Below, piece by piece: positions 16,736 through 26,008 of a stretch of DNA of 64,000 nucleotides. This DNA is from Paraburkholderia fungorum (GTDB taxonomy: Bacteria > Pseudomonadota > Gammaproteobacteria > Burkholderiales > Burkholderiaceae): the NCBI RefSeq assembly GCF_003610895.1, contig NZ_MCAS01000006.1:1-64000 (forward strand). Direction: 5' to 3'. Position numbers and translations under genes: made by a program. Numbering within the stretch: position 1 is the first letter of the stretch; each line of letters begins with the position of its first letter. The notes beneath the pieces were generated by a model. It made no database searches and was not told the DNA's origin. It saw only the letters and a program-made list of their open reading frames with translations.

Positions 16736-18151
16736 ATGAGTAAATCCGTGGCCGACGTCATTCAACTCGTCAAAGACGAAGACGTCAAGTTTGTCGACTT
16801 CCGTTTCACCGACACGCGCGGCAAAGAGCAACACGTTTCGGTGCCGGTGTCGGCATTCGATGAAGACAAGTTCGAAAGCGGCCATGCGTTTGACGGTTCG
16901 TCGATTGCCGGCTGGAAGGGCATCGAAGCATCGGACATGTTGCTGGTCCCGGACGCGAACACCGCCTTCATCGACCCGTTCTACGAAGAATCGACCCTCG
17001 TGCTGACCTGCGACGTCGTCGAACCGGCTGACGGCAAGGGCTATGAGCGCGATCCGCGTTCGCTGGCAAAGCGCGCTGAAGCGTACCTGAAGAGCACGGG
17101 CCTCGGCGACACGGCCTTCTTCGGTCCGGAACCGGAATTCTTCATTTTCGACTCGGTCCAGTGGAATACGGATCAGTCGGGCTGCTTCATCAAGATCGGT
17201 TCGGAAGAAGCACCGTGGTCGTCGGCGAAGGAATTCGAAGGCGGCAACACCGGCCACCGTCCGGGCACGAAGGGCGGCTACTTCCCGGTCGCTCCGGTCG
17301 ACACGTTCCAGGACATCCGTTCGGAAATGTGCCTGTTGCTCGAACAGATCGGCATCCCGGTCGAAGTGCATCACCACGAAGTCGCGGGCCAGGGCCAGAA
17401 CGAAATCGGCACGAAGTTCTCGACGCTGGTGCAACGCGCTGACTGGCTGCAGCAAATGAAGTACATCATCCACAACGTCGCGCACACGTACGGCAAGACG
17501 GCAACGTTCATGCCGAAGCCGGTGGTCGGCGATAACGGTTCGGGCATGCACGTTCACCAGTCGATCTGGAAAGACGGCACCAACCTGTTCGCAGGCAACG
17601 GTTACGCAGGTCTGTCGGAGTTCGCGCTGTTCTACATCGGCGGCATCATCAAGCATGCTCGCGCGCTGAACGCGATCACGAACCCGGGTACGAACTCGTA
17701 CAAGCGTCTCGTGCCGCACTTCGAAGCACCGGTGAAGCTGGCTTACTCGGCTCGCAACCGTTCGGCATCGATCCGCATTCCGCACGTATCGAACCCGAAG
17801 GGCCGCCGTATCGAAACGCGCTTCCCGGATCCGCTGGCGAATCCGTACCTGTGCTTCTCCGCGCTGATGATGGCGGGTCTGGACGGCGTGCAGAACAAGA
17901 TTCACCCGGGCGAAGCTGCCGACAAGAACCTGTACGACCTGCCGCCGGAAGAGGATGCAAAGATCCCGACCGTGTGTGCCGGCCTCGACCAGGCGCTCGA
18001 CGCACTCGACGCGGATCGTGAATTCCTGACGCGCGGTGGCGTGTTCACGGATTCGATGCTCGACGCGTACATCGAACTGAAGACGGGCGAGCTGCAACGC
18101 TATCGTCAGTCGGTGCATCCGATCGAATTCGAAATGTACTACTCGCTGTAA
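16736..18151 (+). CDS. glnA: Glutamine synthetase type I
   Basis: Condenses glutamate and ammonium to glutamine with ATP; the central enzyme of ammonium assimilation, a cytoplasmic dodecamer. The 471-aa protein matches GSI length. Visible motifs are [16 protein letters not shown] near residue 52, the metal and substrate residues in [10 protein letters not shown] and [14 protein letters not shown], the ATP loop [16 protein letters not shown], and NLYDLPPEE with the Tyr (about residue 400) that is adenylylated by GlnE in regulated enzymes. The gene is followed by ntrB and ntrC in the same direction and preceded by a sigma-54 promoter, so nitrogen-responsive transcription is expected. A strong terminator separates it from ntrBC. 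Confidence 0.98.
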   Translation: MSKSVADVIQLVKDEDVKFVDFRFTDTRGKEQHVSVPVSAFDEDKFESGHAFDGSSIAGWKGIEASDMLLVPDANTAFIDPFYEESTLVLTCDVVEPADGKGYERDPRSLAKRAEAYLKSTGLGDTAFFGPEPEFFIFDSVQWNTDQSGCFIKIGSEEAPWSSAKEFEGGNTGHRPGTKGGYFPVAPVDTFQDIRSEMCLLLEQIGIPVEVHHHEVAGQGQNEIGTKFSTLVQRADWLQQMKYIIHNVAHTYGKTATFMPKPVVGDNGSGMHVHQSIWKDGTNLFAGNGYAGLSEFALFYIGGIIKHARALNAITNPGTNSYKRLVPHFEAPVKLAYSARNRSASIRIPHVSNPKGRRIETRFPDPLANPYLCFSALMMAGLDGVQNKIHPGEAADKNLYDLPPEEDAKIPTVCAGLDQALDALDADREFLTRGGVFTDSMLDAYIELKTGELQRYRQSVHPIEFEMYYSL

Positions 18152-18215
18152 GCGGCAATGGCGCTTCGCCCTTCAAACGGCGAAGCGCTTTGCCCGACGC
18201 TCGCGATCGGTCACG

Positions 18216-18243
18216 AAGGGACGGCGGCGCCGTCCCTTTTTTG
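18216..18243 (+). terminator. Intrinsic terminator after glnA
   Basis: AAGGGACGG (from 18216) pairs with CCGTCCCTT (ending 18238) and is followed by T-rich sequence, 65 bases past the glnA stop. It should reduce readthrough into ntrBC and so allow glnA to be expressed at a higher level. Confidence 0.85.
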
Positions 18244-18359
18244 TTGGACCCGAATACGTCCATTCGCGACGTGCGCAGCGTGGGGGCAATGAAGCAGGAC
18301 TGCAGGACAACAGGCAGTACACCTGATTTATCACCATCTCCTATCGGCCAGACTGCAAG

Positions 18360-19502
18360 ATGGTTCTGAAGAATCTGATGAAGGCAAGGAAAGGGCACGA
18401 GCAGACGCTGTCGGACGACGCTCAGCTGATGAGCTCCGGTTTGCTGCCGGGCTTCGAGGCATTGCCGACGGTCGTGCTGGTGCTCGAAAAGCGCACGCTG
18501 CGCGTGGTGTTTGCGAATCCGTCGGCGGAATCGATGCTTGAGTTGTCGCGCAAGCAACTGACGCAGATGGCGTGGCAGGACATTTTCTCGAATGCGGACG
18601 AACTGGTCGAGACCATCTCCGCGATCGCCGCTCACCGTTTTCACGCAACACATCTGGACGCCGTACTCGAACGCCCAGGCCACGAACCGCTGCATGTGCA
18701 TGCGATCGTCGGCTTTCTGGAGAGCGTGCAGGATTATGTGCTGCTCGAACTGTTCGAGAACGAGCGGCATTTACGCTCCGACCGCGAGGAGCGCATCAAT
18801 GACCTCACCGCGGTCAACAAACAACTGATCAGGAATCTCGCGCACGAGATCAAGAATCCGCTCGGTGGGATTCGCGGCGCGGCGCAACTGCTCGAGTTCG
18901 AACTCGGCGAGCGTCAGCGCGACGAGTTGCGCGAATACACGCAGGTCATCATCAAGGAATCGGACCGGCTGCAAACGCTGGTCGATCGCTTGCTGGAGCC
19001 GCACCGTCATCCGCATATCGTCGGCGACGTGAATATCCACGAGGTGTGCGAGCGCGTGCGCCAGGTGATTCTCGCGGAGTTTCCGCGCGGCCTCACGATC
19101 GAGCGCGATTACGACGTGAGCGTGCCGGACCTGCGCGGCGACAAGGAGCAACTGATCCAGGCACTGTTGAACATCGTGCGCAATGCCGCGGAAGCCTTGC
19201 GCGAGCGCATCTCGCAAGGCGATGCGCGCATCGAATTGCGCACCCGCATTGCGCGCAAGATCACCGTGTCGAAACGTTTATGTAAGCTGGCACTGGACTT
19301 GCATATCACTGACAACGGCCCTGGCATTCCTGAGGACATCCGTGACCGCATTTTCTATCCGCTCGTGTCGGGGCGCGAAGACGGCAGCGGTCTCGGTTTG
19401 ACGCTCGCGCAGACCTTCGTGCAGCAGCACGACGGACTGATCGAAGTGGAAAGCCGGCCGGGCCACACCGAGTTTCAGATTCTGCTGCCGCTCGACTGCT
19501 AA
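18360..19502 (+). CDS. glnL: Nitrogen regulation sensor histidine kinase NtrB (GlnL)
   Basis: Soluble histidine kinase/phosphatase that controls NtrC in response to PII proteins and nitrogen status. The 380-aa protein has an N-terminal PAS domain (LPGFEALPTVVLVLEKRTLR to about residue 125), a dimerisation/phosphoacceptor helix with NLAHEIKNPLGGIRGAAQLL (His162), and a HATPase domain with an N-box (QALLNIVRNAAEAL) and DNGPGIP and GSGLGLTLAQ glycine motifs. There is no membrane segment, as expected for NtrB. The ATG at 18360 is the first in frame; a second Met at residue 7 is a possible alternative. ntrC starts 36 bp after it. Confidence 0.96.
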   Translation: MVLKNLMKARKGHEQTLSDDAQLMSSGLLPGFEALPTVVLVLEKRTLRVVFANPSAESMLELSRKQLTQMAWQDIFSNADELVETISAIAAHRFHATHLDAVLERPGHEPLHVHAIVGFLESVQDYVLLELFENERHLRSDREERINDLTAVNKQLIRNLAHEIKNPLGGIRGAAQLLEFELGERQRDELREYTQVIIKESDRLQTLVDRLLEPHRHPHIVGDVNIHEVCERVRQVILAEFPRGLTIERDYDVSVPDLRGDKEQLIQALLNIVRNAAEALRERISQGDARIELRTRIARKITVSKRLCKLALDLHITDNGPGIPEDIRDRIFYPLVSGREDGSGLGLTLAQTFVQQHDGLIEVESRPGHTEFQILLPLDC

Positions 19503-19537
19503 CACCAAATGTATTTCTAGACTTCTGACCGACCTAT

Positions 19538-21055
19538 ATGAAGCCGATCTGGATAGTAGACGACGATCAATCGATTCGCTGGGTGCTCGAAAAGGCACTC
19601 GCTCGCGAAAACTTCGCGACGCGTAGCTTCGCGAACGTGCGCGAGGCGTCGGCGGCGCTCGATCACGATAGCCCTCAGGTGCTGGTGTCCGACATCAGGA
19701 TGCCTGGCGGCTCCGGCCTCGAATTGCTGCAAACCGTGCGTGACAAGGTGCCGGGCTTGCCCGTCATCATCATGACGGCGTTCTCGGATCTCGACAGCGC
19801 GGTCGCCGCATTCCAGGGCGGCGCCTTCGAATACCTCGCCAAACCATTCGACGTCGACAAGGCGGTCGAGTTGATCCGCCGCGCGGTGGACGAAAGCATG
19901 CGAGGCGAGCAAACGTGGGATGACCGCGTTGCCGATGCACCGGAAATGCTCGGTCAGGCACCGGCGATGCAGGACATGTTTCGCGCAATCGGCCGGCTGT
20001 CGCATTCCGCGGCCACCGTGCTCATTACCGGCGAATCAGGCACCGGGAAGGAACTCGTCGCACGTGCATTGCACCGACATAGCCCACGCGCGAACGGTCC
20101 GTTCATCGCACTGAATACGGCGGCGATTCCGAAGGATCTGCTGGAGTCCGAACTGTTCGGTCATGAGCGCGGTGCGTTCACGGGCGCGCAGGCCATGCGC
20201 CAGGGGCGTTTCGAGCAGGCCGAGAACGGCACGCTGTTTCTCGACGAAATCGGCGACATGCCGTTCGATCTGCAGACACGCCTGTTGCGTGTGCTCTCGG
20301 ACGGGCAGTTCTATCGCGTCGGTGGCCACAATCCGTTGCGCGCCAACGTGCGCGTGATCGCGGCGACGCATCAGAACCTCGAATCACGCGTGCGTCAGGG
20401 CCTGTTTCGCGAGGATTTGTATCACCGGCTCAATGTGATCCGCTTGCGCCTGCCGGCGTTGCGCGAGCGCAGCGAAGACATTCCGCTGCTCACGCGCCAC
20501 TTCCTGCAAAAGAGCGCACGCGATCTGGGCGTGGAGTCAAAGCGTGTATCCGAAGAGGCGCTCGCTTATCTGGCTTCGCTGCCGTTTCCGGGCAACGTGC
20601 GTCAACTGGAGAACCTCGCCAACTGGCTCACGGTGATGGCGCCTGCGCAGACCATCGAGATCAAGGACTTGCCGCCCGATCTGGGTCCCGCGCAAGCAGG
20701 CGTGAACGATTTCGCGAGCGGTGGCGCTGGCGCGATCGGTGCAGGTGAGCCTGGTCTCGCCGGTGGCGCGCCGATCAACGGCGTCAGTGCAGCCACGCAT
20801 CCGGCGGCCGCTGTCGGCATGCCCGCAGCCGTCGCTGTGAGCGCCTGGGAAGGTGGTTTGCGCACCGAAGTCGCGCGGATGTTGCGTGAGAATGCGCCCG
20901 ATGTGATGGATGAACTCGCGCGCCGTTTCGAAGCGGCGGTGATTCGCGAGGCGCTGGACTTCACGCGTGGACGCAAGGTAGAAGCGGCGGAGCGCCTCGG
21001 TATCGGCCGCAATACGATTACGCGCAAGATTCAGGAACTCAATCTCGAGCCCTGA
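19538..21055 (+). CDS. glnG: Nitrogen regulation response regulator NtrC (GlnG)
   Basis: Sigma-54-dependent enhancer-binding activator of nitrogen genes, activated when NtrB phosphorylates its receiver domain. The 505-aa protein has a receiver domain with [17 protein letters not shown] and phosphoacceptor Asp52 in LVSDIRMPG. The AAA+ domain shows GESGTGKEL (Walker A), the sigma-54 contact loop GAFTGA and LDEIGDMP (Walker B). The end is a Fis-type helix-turn-helix ([20 protein letters not shown]). A Gly/Ala-rich linker of about 70 residues (roughly 390-440) between AAA+ and DNA-binding domains is longer than in E. coli NtrC (469 aa). It likely binds the sites found before glnA. Confidence 0.97.
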   Translation: MKPIWIVDDDQSIRWVLEKALARENFATRSFANVREASAALDHDSPQVLVSDIRMPGGSGLELLQTVRDKVPGLPVIIMTAFSDLDSAVAAFQGGAFEYLAKPFDVDKAVELIRRAVDESMRGEQTWDDRVADAPEMLGQAPAMQDMFRAIGRLSHSAATVLITGESGTGKELVARALHRHSPRANGPFIALNTAAIPKDLLESELFGHERGAFTGAQAMRQGRFEQAENGTLFLDEIGDMPFDLQTRLLRVLSDGQFYRVGGHNPLRANVRVIAATHQNLESRVRQGLFREDLYHRLNVIRLRLPALRERSEDIPLLTRHFLQKSARDLGVESKRVSEEALAYLASLPFPGNVRQLENLANWLTVMAPAQTIEIKDLPPDLGPAQAGVNDFASGGAGAIGAGEPGLAGGAPINGVSAATHPAAAVGMPAAVAVSAWEGGLRTEVARMLRENAPDVMDELARRFEAAVIREALDFTRGRKVEAAERLGIGRNTITRKIQELNLEP

Positions 21056-21174
21056 TTCACGAACTCGGAAGTTTGCGGGTTAGCCGGAGCCGTGCCAGCG
21101 GCTCCGGCCCGCAGCGTCAAAGGCGCCCGGGCTCGCAAGGCATAATCGACGCTGTTTTCATTCGACAGCCGACG

Positions 21175-23355
21175 ATGCCCGATTCTTCAGTTCCTTTCTC
21201 CTGGCCGCTTTCCCCCGATCCCTTTCTGTCGCTCGAAGCGCTCGAGGACCCCGGCGCGCTCGCGTGGGTCGAGGCGCAGAACGCCCGCACGCGCGCCGCA
21301 TGGTGCAGCGGCGCGCAATTCGAGTCGCTGAAACAACGGCTGGCCGACGCCTATCTGCCGCGCGAGCGTCCGGTCATCCCCGATCGCTGGAAGGATTGGG
21401 CTTACGATCTGTGGCAGGACGAACGCAATCCCAAAGGCATCTGGCGGCGCACGACGTGGGCGGCCTGGCGCAGTGGCGCACCGGTCTGGCAGAACCTGCT
21501 CGATTTCGACGCGCTCGGCGCGGCCGAAGGCACGCCGTGGGTCTGCGCCGAACTCGACATTCTTTATCCCGACGGCGATCGCGCACTGATCACGCTGTCG
21601 CCCGGCGGCTCGGACGCGCTGGTGGTGCGCGAGTTCGACATCGACGCGCAACGTTTTGTCGACGACGGTTTCGTGATTGCGAAGGCCGGCAAGCACACCG
21701 CTTCGTGGATCGACCGGGATACGTTGTATGTCGGTTGGGACAATGGCCGCAAGATGCTGACGCGCTCCGGTTATCCGCGCGAAGTGCGGCGTTGGACACG
21801 GGGCAGTGCGTTAGCGGAGGCGCCGGTCGTTTTCAAGGGCGCGTTCGGCGACATCGGCGTGGAGGCGCATTACGATCCGGTCGAACGGCGCCACACGGTG
21901 GTGAGCAGCGTCGATTTCTTCGATTCGCATACGTATTACCTCGATAGCGCCAATGCCGATGCGAACGATGCGGCGGTGCATGCCGCTTCCTGGCGGCAGT
22001 ACGACTTACCGTCGCACGTTGCGGTAGGCGGCTGGCAGGGCTGGCTGCTGCTTGAGCCGCGTCTCGATTGGGACTGCAATGGTGCGCGCTATCCGGGCGG
22101 CGCATTGCTGGCGATCCGCGAAACGGCGTTCCTGCGCGGCGAGCGTGATGTGGTACCGCTTTTCATACCGACCTCGCAAACTTCGGCCTGCGAGTGGACA
22201 CACACGCGCAATTATCTGATCGTGTCCTATCTGGAGGATGTGCAGAGCCGGACCTCGCTGTGGATCCCGTCGCAAACCGCCGATCAGACCTGGCACTGGC
22301 AACAACGCCTCTTTCCTTCGCATGACGACGTGCAAGCCGACGTCTCACCCGTCGAGCCGACGCTGAACGACGAGGTGTTCGTCGATACCGACGATTATTT
22401 GCAGCCACCCGCGTACTGGCTCACCGATCTTGCGCAGGGCGACCTGACCGATTGGACATTGCTCGACCGCTGGCCGACCCAGTTCGATGCAGCGCCGTTC
22501 GCGGTAACGCGTGGGCATGCGGTGTCGGCGGATGGCACGCGGGTGCCGTATACAGTGATCGGGCCGCGCGTTACGCAACACGCGGTAGAGGGGCAGATGG
22601 CGCAGTCTGCGCAACAGGCACGCGACCAGGCATATATGGCGGCGCGCGACCAGACGCGCCCATGCCTGCTCAACGGTTACGGCGGTTTTGCGATTCCGTT
22701 GCTGCCGGGTTATCTGACCGGGCAGGGCATCGGCTGGCTCGCGCGCGGCGGCGTGTATGTGGTCGCGCATATTCGCGGCGGTGGCGAGTTCGGCACGCAG
22801 TGGCATACGGCGGCGCAGGGCGAGCATCGGCAGCGCGCGTTCGACGATTTCATCGCGGTGGCCGAGGCGCTCATCCGCACGGGCGTGACGAGTGCCGCGC
22901 AACTCGGTATTCAGGGCGGCAGCAATGGCGGACTGCTGGTCGCGGCGTGCATGGTGCAGCGGCCCGACCTGTTCGGCGCCGTGGTCTGCGAGGTGCCGCT
23001 GCTCGACATGAGCCGGTATCACCTGCTGCACGCGGGCGCGTCGTGGATCGACGAATACGGCGATCCGGACGAACCTGGCGAGGCGCGTGTGCTGGCGGCT
23101 TACTCGCCCTATCACCGCGTGAGTGCGGACGTGGCGTATCCGCCCGTGCTGTTCACCACGTCGACGGCGGACGATCGCGTGCATCCCGGACACGCGCGCA
23201 AGATGGCGGCGCGCATGCAGGCGTTGGGTGCGCCAGGCGTCTGGTATCGCGAGAACACGGAAGGGGGCCACGGCGGCTCCGATGAACTGGAGCAGGCCGA
23301 GCATGATGCGATGGTTTTTGAGTTCTTGTGGCGCTGTCTGAACGGGTCGGCGTAG
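21175..23355 (+). CDS. Prolyl oligopeptidase family serine peptidase (S9)
   Basis: A cytoplasmic-type S9 peptidase of 726 aa without a signal peptide; family members cleave short peptides after proline or basic residues. The N-terminal part is a beta-propeller gate, and the C-terminal alpha/beta-hydrolase domain shows the catalytic serine in GGSNGGLL, aspartate in TADDRVHPGH and histidine in EGGHGGSDE, plus the conserved GGFAIPLLP and HIRGGGEFG stretches. The open frame extends 102 bases upstream, but ATG 21175 gives the normal start; CATAAT at 21140 may be part of a promoter. It runs convergent to xth, with a GC hairpin (23376-23393) between the two genes. Confidence 0.9.
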   Translation: MPDSSVPFSWPLSPDPFLSLEALEDPGALAWVEAQNARTRAAWCSGAQFESLKQRLADAYLPRERPVIPDRWKDWAYDLWQDERNPKGIWRRTTWAAWRSGAPVWQNLLDFDALGAAEGTPWVCAELDILYPDGDRALITLSPGGSDALVVREFDIDAQRFVDDGFVIAKAGKHTASWIDRDTLYVGWDNGRKMLTRSGYPREVRRWTRGSALAEAPVVFKGAFGDIGVEAHYDPVERRHTVVSSVDFFDSHTYYLDSANADANDAAVHAASWRQYDLPSHVAVGGWQGWLLLEPRLDWDCNGARYPGGALLAIRETAFLRGERDVVPLFIPTSQTSACEWTHTRNYLIVSYLEDVQSRTSLWIPSQTADQTWHWQQRLFPSHDDVQADVSPVEPTLNDEVFVDTDDYLQPPAYWLTDLAQGDLTDWTLLDRWPTQFDAAPFAVTRGHAVSADGTRVPYTVIGPRVTQHAVEGQMAQSAQQARDQAYMAARDQTRPCLLNGYGGFAIPLLPGYLTGQGIGWLARGGVYVVAHIRGGGEFGTQWHTAAQGEHRQRAFDDFIAVAEALIRTGVTSAAQLGIQGGSNGGLLVAACMVQRPDLFGAVVCEVPLLDMSRYHLLHAGASWIDEYGDPDEPGEARVLAAYSPYHRVSADVAYPPVLFTTSTADDRVHPGHARKMAARMQALGAPGVWYRENTEGGHGGSDELEQAEHDAMVFEFLWRCLNGSA

Positions 23356-23403
23356 GCCTCGGTAGTCGCGCAGTGCCGCGCGTTACCGCGCGGTGTCGCG
23401 CGC

Positions 23404-24180
23404 TCAGCCGATCTGCGCGACGACCGGTGCGTGGTCCGACGGCTGTTCCCACTTGCGCGGCACTTTGTCGACGTCGCAGGAAGAACATAGTGGGGCGAGC
23501 GCTTTCGACAGCAGAATGTGGTCGATGCGCAGCCCCGCATTGCGGCGGAACGCCATCATCCGGTAGTCCCACCACGAGTAGATTTTCTCCGGCTGCTCGA
23601 ACTGGCGGAACGCATCGACAAGACCGAGTTCGATCAACCGCACGAATTCGGCGCGCTCTTCGGGCGACACCAGATTCTGGCCTTCCCATGCTTTCGGATC
23701 GTGCACGTCGCGATCTTCCGGCGCGATGTTGTAGTCGCCGAGCAGCGCGAGCTGCGGATACTGCGTCATTTCACTCGCGACCCAGTCGTGCAGCGCGGCG
23801 AGCCAGTTCAATTTGTAGGCGAACTTGTCGGTGCCTGGCGCCTGGCCGTTCGGGAAGTACGCGGAGATGATGCGCACGCCTTCGACGGTCGCGGCGATCA
23901 CGCGCTGCTGCGGGTCTTCGAACCCGGGGATATTGCGCACGATGCTGCTTTCGTCGACGTTCAGGCCTTCGCGCACCAGGATGCCGACGCCGTTATAGGT
24001 CTTCTGGCCCGTGAACCAGCTCCGGTAGCCTTTCTCTTCAAGCTCGGCGCGGGGAAATTTGTCGTCGGTCAGCTTCAGTTCCTGCAGGCACAGCACGTCG
24101 GTGTGGCTGGTTTCGAGCCAGTCGATAACGTGCTGCAGGCGCACTTTCAGGGAGTTGACGTTCCAGGTGGCGATTTTCAT
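23404..24180 (-). CDS. xth: Exodeoxyribonuclease III
   Basis: Repair nuclease with AP-endonuclease and 3'-5' exonuclease activity that removes abasic sites and blocked 3' ends. The 258-aa protein begins MKIATWNVNSLKVRLQHV and shows the catalytic residues of the family in LCLQELKLTD, GDYNIAPEDRDVHDPKAW, LRIDHILLS and the terminal SDHAPVVAQI. The frame continues upstream to 24270 but the family start is ATG 24180. Its first residues, including the metal-binding Asn and Glu, are intact. It is monocistronic as far as can be seen. Confidence 0.96.
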   Translation of the reverse strand: MKIATWNVNSLKVRLQHVIDWLETSHTDVLCLQELKLTDDKFPRAELEEKGYRSWFTGQKTYNGVGILVREGLNVDESSIVRNIPGFEDPQQRVIAATVEGVRIISAYFPNGQAPGTDKFAYKLNWLAALHDWVASEMTQYPQLALLGDYNIAPEDRDVHDPKAWEGQNLVSPEERAEFVRLIELGLVDAFRQFEQPEKIYSWWDYRMMAFRRNAGLRIDHILLSKALAPLCSSCDVDKVPRKWEQPSDHAPVVAQIG

Positions 24181-24459
24181 GAGATTCTCACATTCTTGCT
24201 GAGCAAGGCTTTGTGGGGTGCTGCCCCGGTATTTTTGCTGTTCCGCGTTATGTTCCGCTTCATTTCCCACATTAGCGGCTAACTGTCTCGCGACCCGGAT
24301 TCGGATCGCGAGACGCGGGTTGATTCCGATAGTCCCGCATCTTATCGCGCGAGACGAGCGAGCGTGAAAATTGGCCCGGCGGCCGCGAAAAATAAAACCG
24401 CACCCCCGTCATGCCGCGGCGTATAGTGGGATCACATTGACGTGCATCGGGGATCTATC

Positions 24460-24747
24460 ATGGCTCAATCTTATCCGGCGCTTTATAAGGACTTCGAAGT
24501 GCATCCGCTGGTGTTTTCGCGGGAGTTCGACAAGTTCGACGGTCACAAGCGTCATGCCGAAGGTTACGACGTGGCAGTACGCGTTTGCCGGCCGGGCGCG
24601 ATCAGCGGCTCGAAGGCGAGCCGCGTGTTTCGTCTCGTGCTGGCGTCCACGTTCTCCGATTTCGGCGTCGCGAAACGCAGCGCGAGTCAGTACGGTGCGG
24701 ACATCATCGACGGCAAGGTGGAAGGTGCGACGGTTGCGGATCTCTGA
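24460..24747 (+). CDS. Small conserved-type hypothetical protein (95 aa)
   Basis: The function is not recognised. The 95-aa frame starts at ATG 24460 (MAQSYPALYKDFEVHPLVFS) after a modest GGGGA. It contains many charged residues in its first half (REFDKFDGHKRHAEGYDV) and then a segment VRVCRPGAISGSKASRVFRL. No signal peptide or membrane segment is visible. It lies between xth and the initiator tRNA gene; the codon usage looks like the surrounding genes, which supports a real gene. A homologue search would be needed to name it. Confidence 0.7.
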   Translation: MAQSYPALYKDFEVHPLVFSREFDKFDGHKRHAEGYDVAVRVCRPGAISGSKASRVFRLVLASTFSDFGVAKRSASQYGADIIDGKVEGATVADL

Positions 24748-24851
24748 GTTGTCCGCTCATTTTCGGCATCCATGTGCCGCATGCGCCGCATGAGAGTGAA
24801 CACGCACTGTGCTTCGTCCGCAATTATTTCAGCCTTATTTCACCGGATTGT

Positions 24852-24880
24852 TTGACGTCTCGCGAACGGCCCTATATACT
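24852..24880 (+). promoter_or_regulatory. Sigma-70 promoter of the initiator tRNA gene
   Basis: TTGACG at 24852-24857 and TATACT at 24875-24880 are separated by 17 bp, close to the ideal sigma-70 promoter, with the tRNA starting 13 bases after the -10 box. Confidence 0.85.
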
Positions 24881-24892
24881 CTTTTTCTCTGA

Positions 24893-24969
<77 letters not shown>

Positions 24970-24979
24970 AGCATTGTTG

Positions 24980-25013
24980 AAAGCCCGCTAGCGCAAGCTA
25001 CGCGGGCTTTTTA
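24980..25013 (+). terminator. Terminator of the initiator tRNA gene
   Basis: AAAGCCCGC (24980-24988) pairs with GCGGGCTTT (25002-25010), followed by TT; the loop contains a second short TAGC/GCTA pairing. It starts 11 bases after the tRNA CCA end. Confidence 0.85.
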
Positions 25014-25054
25014 ACTTCTAACGTCCCTTCATGCATGCGGCCACGCGCTTGCAT

Positions 25055-25753
25055 TCAGTCCGGCCCAATTGCCCATTCCACAGCCGCTTGCGCATGCAGC
25101 GCGGTGGTGTCGAATACGGGTAACGGCGAATCCTCCGGCTTGATTAGCAGCGTGATTTCCGTGCAGCCAAGAATCACGGCCTGGGCCCCGCGTGCAGCGA
25201 GTCCTTCGATCACGCGCTGATACACCGCACGCGAGTCGTCATTCACTTTGCCGTGGCACAGCTCGTCGTAGATGATGCGATGCACGTCCGCGCGTCCCGC
25301 TTCATCGGGGACCACGGTCTCGAGGCCGTAACGCTCGCCCAAGCGCCCCGTGTAGAAGGTCTGCTCCATCGTATAGCGCGTACCTAGCAAGCCCACTCGC
25401 TCGATTCCCGCAGCGCGCAGTGCGGTGCCGGTCGGGTCGGCAATGTGCAGGAACGGTATGTCGATCGCCTGTTCGATCGATTCATACATGCGATGCATGG
25501 TGTTGGTTGCGAGTATCACCAGGTCGGCGCCGCCTCGTTCAAGCTGACGGGCGGCGTCGGCCAACTGTTCGCCGAGTGCCGTCCAGTCGCCGGCGCGCTG
25601 GTTGGCCTCGATCGGCGCGAAGTCGAGTGTCAGCATCAGGCTGCGGGCGTTGTGGTGGCCGCCAAGGCGTGCCTTCGCATGACGGTTCAGGAGCTTGTAG
25701 TACTCGGTGGACGATTCCCAGCTCATTCCGCCGATCACACCGATCGTTTTCAT
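25055..25753 (-). CDS. Aspartate/glutamate racemase family protein (YgeA-like)
   Basis: A 232-aa PLP-independent racemase-type protein, close in arrangement to E. coli YgeA: MKTIGVIGGMSWESSTEYY at the start, GGADLVILATNTMH in the middle, LGTRYTMEQTFYTGR, and VILGCTEITLL near the end. Canonical members use two cysteines; here the first catalytic position is Thr83 (in ATNTMH) while Cys197 (in GCTEI) is kept, the Thr/Cys pair reported for the E. coli L-Asp/Glu-specific enzyme. The open frame continues upstream to 25939, but ATG 25753 is preceded by GGAG and gives the family N-terminus. Substrate specificity is an inference. Confidence 0.9.
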   Translation of the reverse strand: MKTIGVIGGMSWESSTEYYKLLNRHAKARLGGHHNARSLMLTLDFAPIEANQRAGDWTALGEQLADAARQLERGGADLVILATNTMHRMYESIEQAIDIPFLHIADPTGTALRAAGIERVGLLGTRYTMEQTFYTGRLGERYGLETVVPDEAGRADVHRIIYDELCHGKVNDDSRAVYQRVIEGLAARGAQAVILGCTEITLLIKPEDSPLPVFDTTALHAQAAVEWAIGPD

Positions 25754-26008
25754 AGTCTTGCTCCGTGGATGGATGATGCAGGCGCCGCTGCGCACCGAAG
25801 GAGAGTGCCGAAGCCAACGCGGAACACCCAGGCATCGGGCGTTCGAAAAGTCGAGTATAGGCGGGCGTCGGTGCCCGCAGCCGGTACGGATTCCCTTTTG
25901 CCCGCCGGTACGGCCGCCTGTTAAAACGTCGGCATGCACTTTCTGACGCCGATAGAATCATCATCACGCGAATAGCCGTTACCAGAAAACAAGGAAAGGG
26001 AGCGAACC

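Noticed and set aside
24181..24270. N-terminal extension of exonuclease III
   Set aside because: The extra residues lie outside the family and ATG 24180 gives the exact family start.
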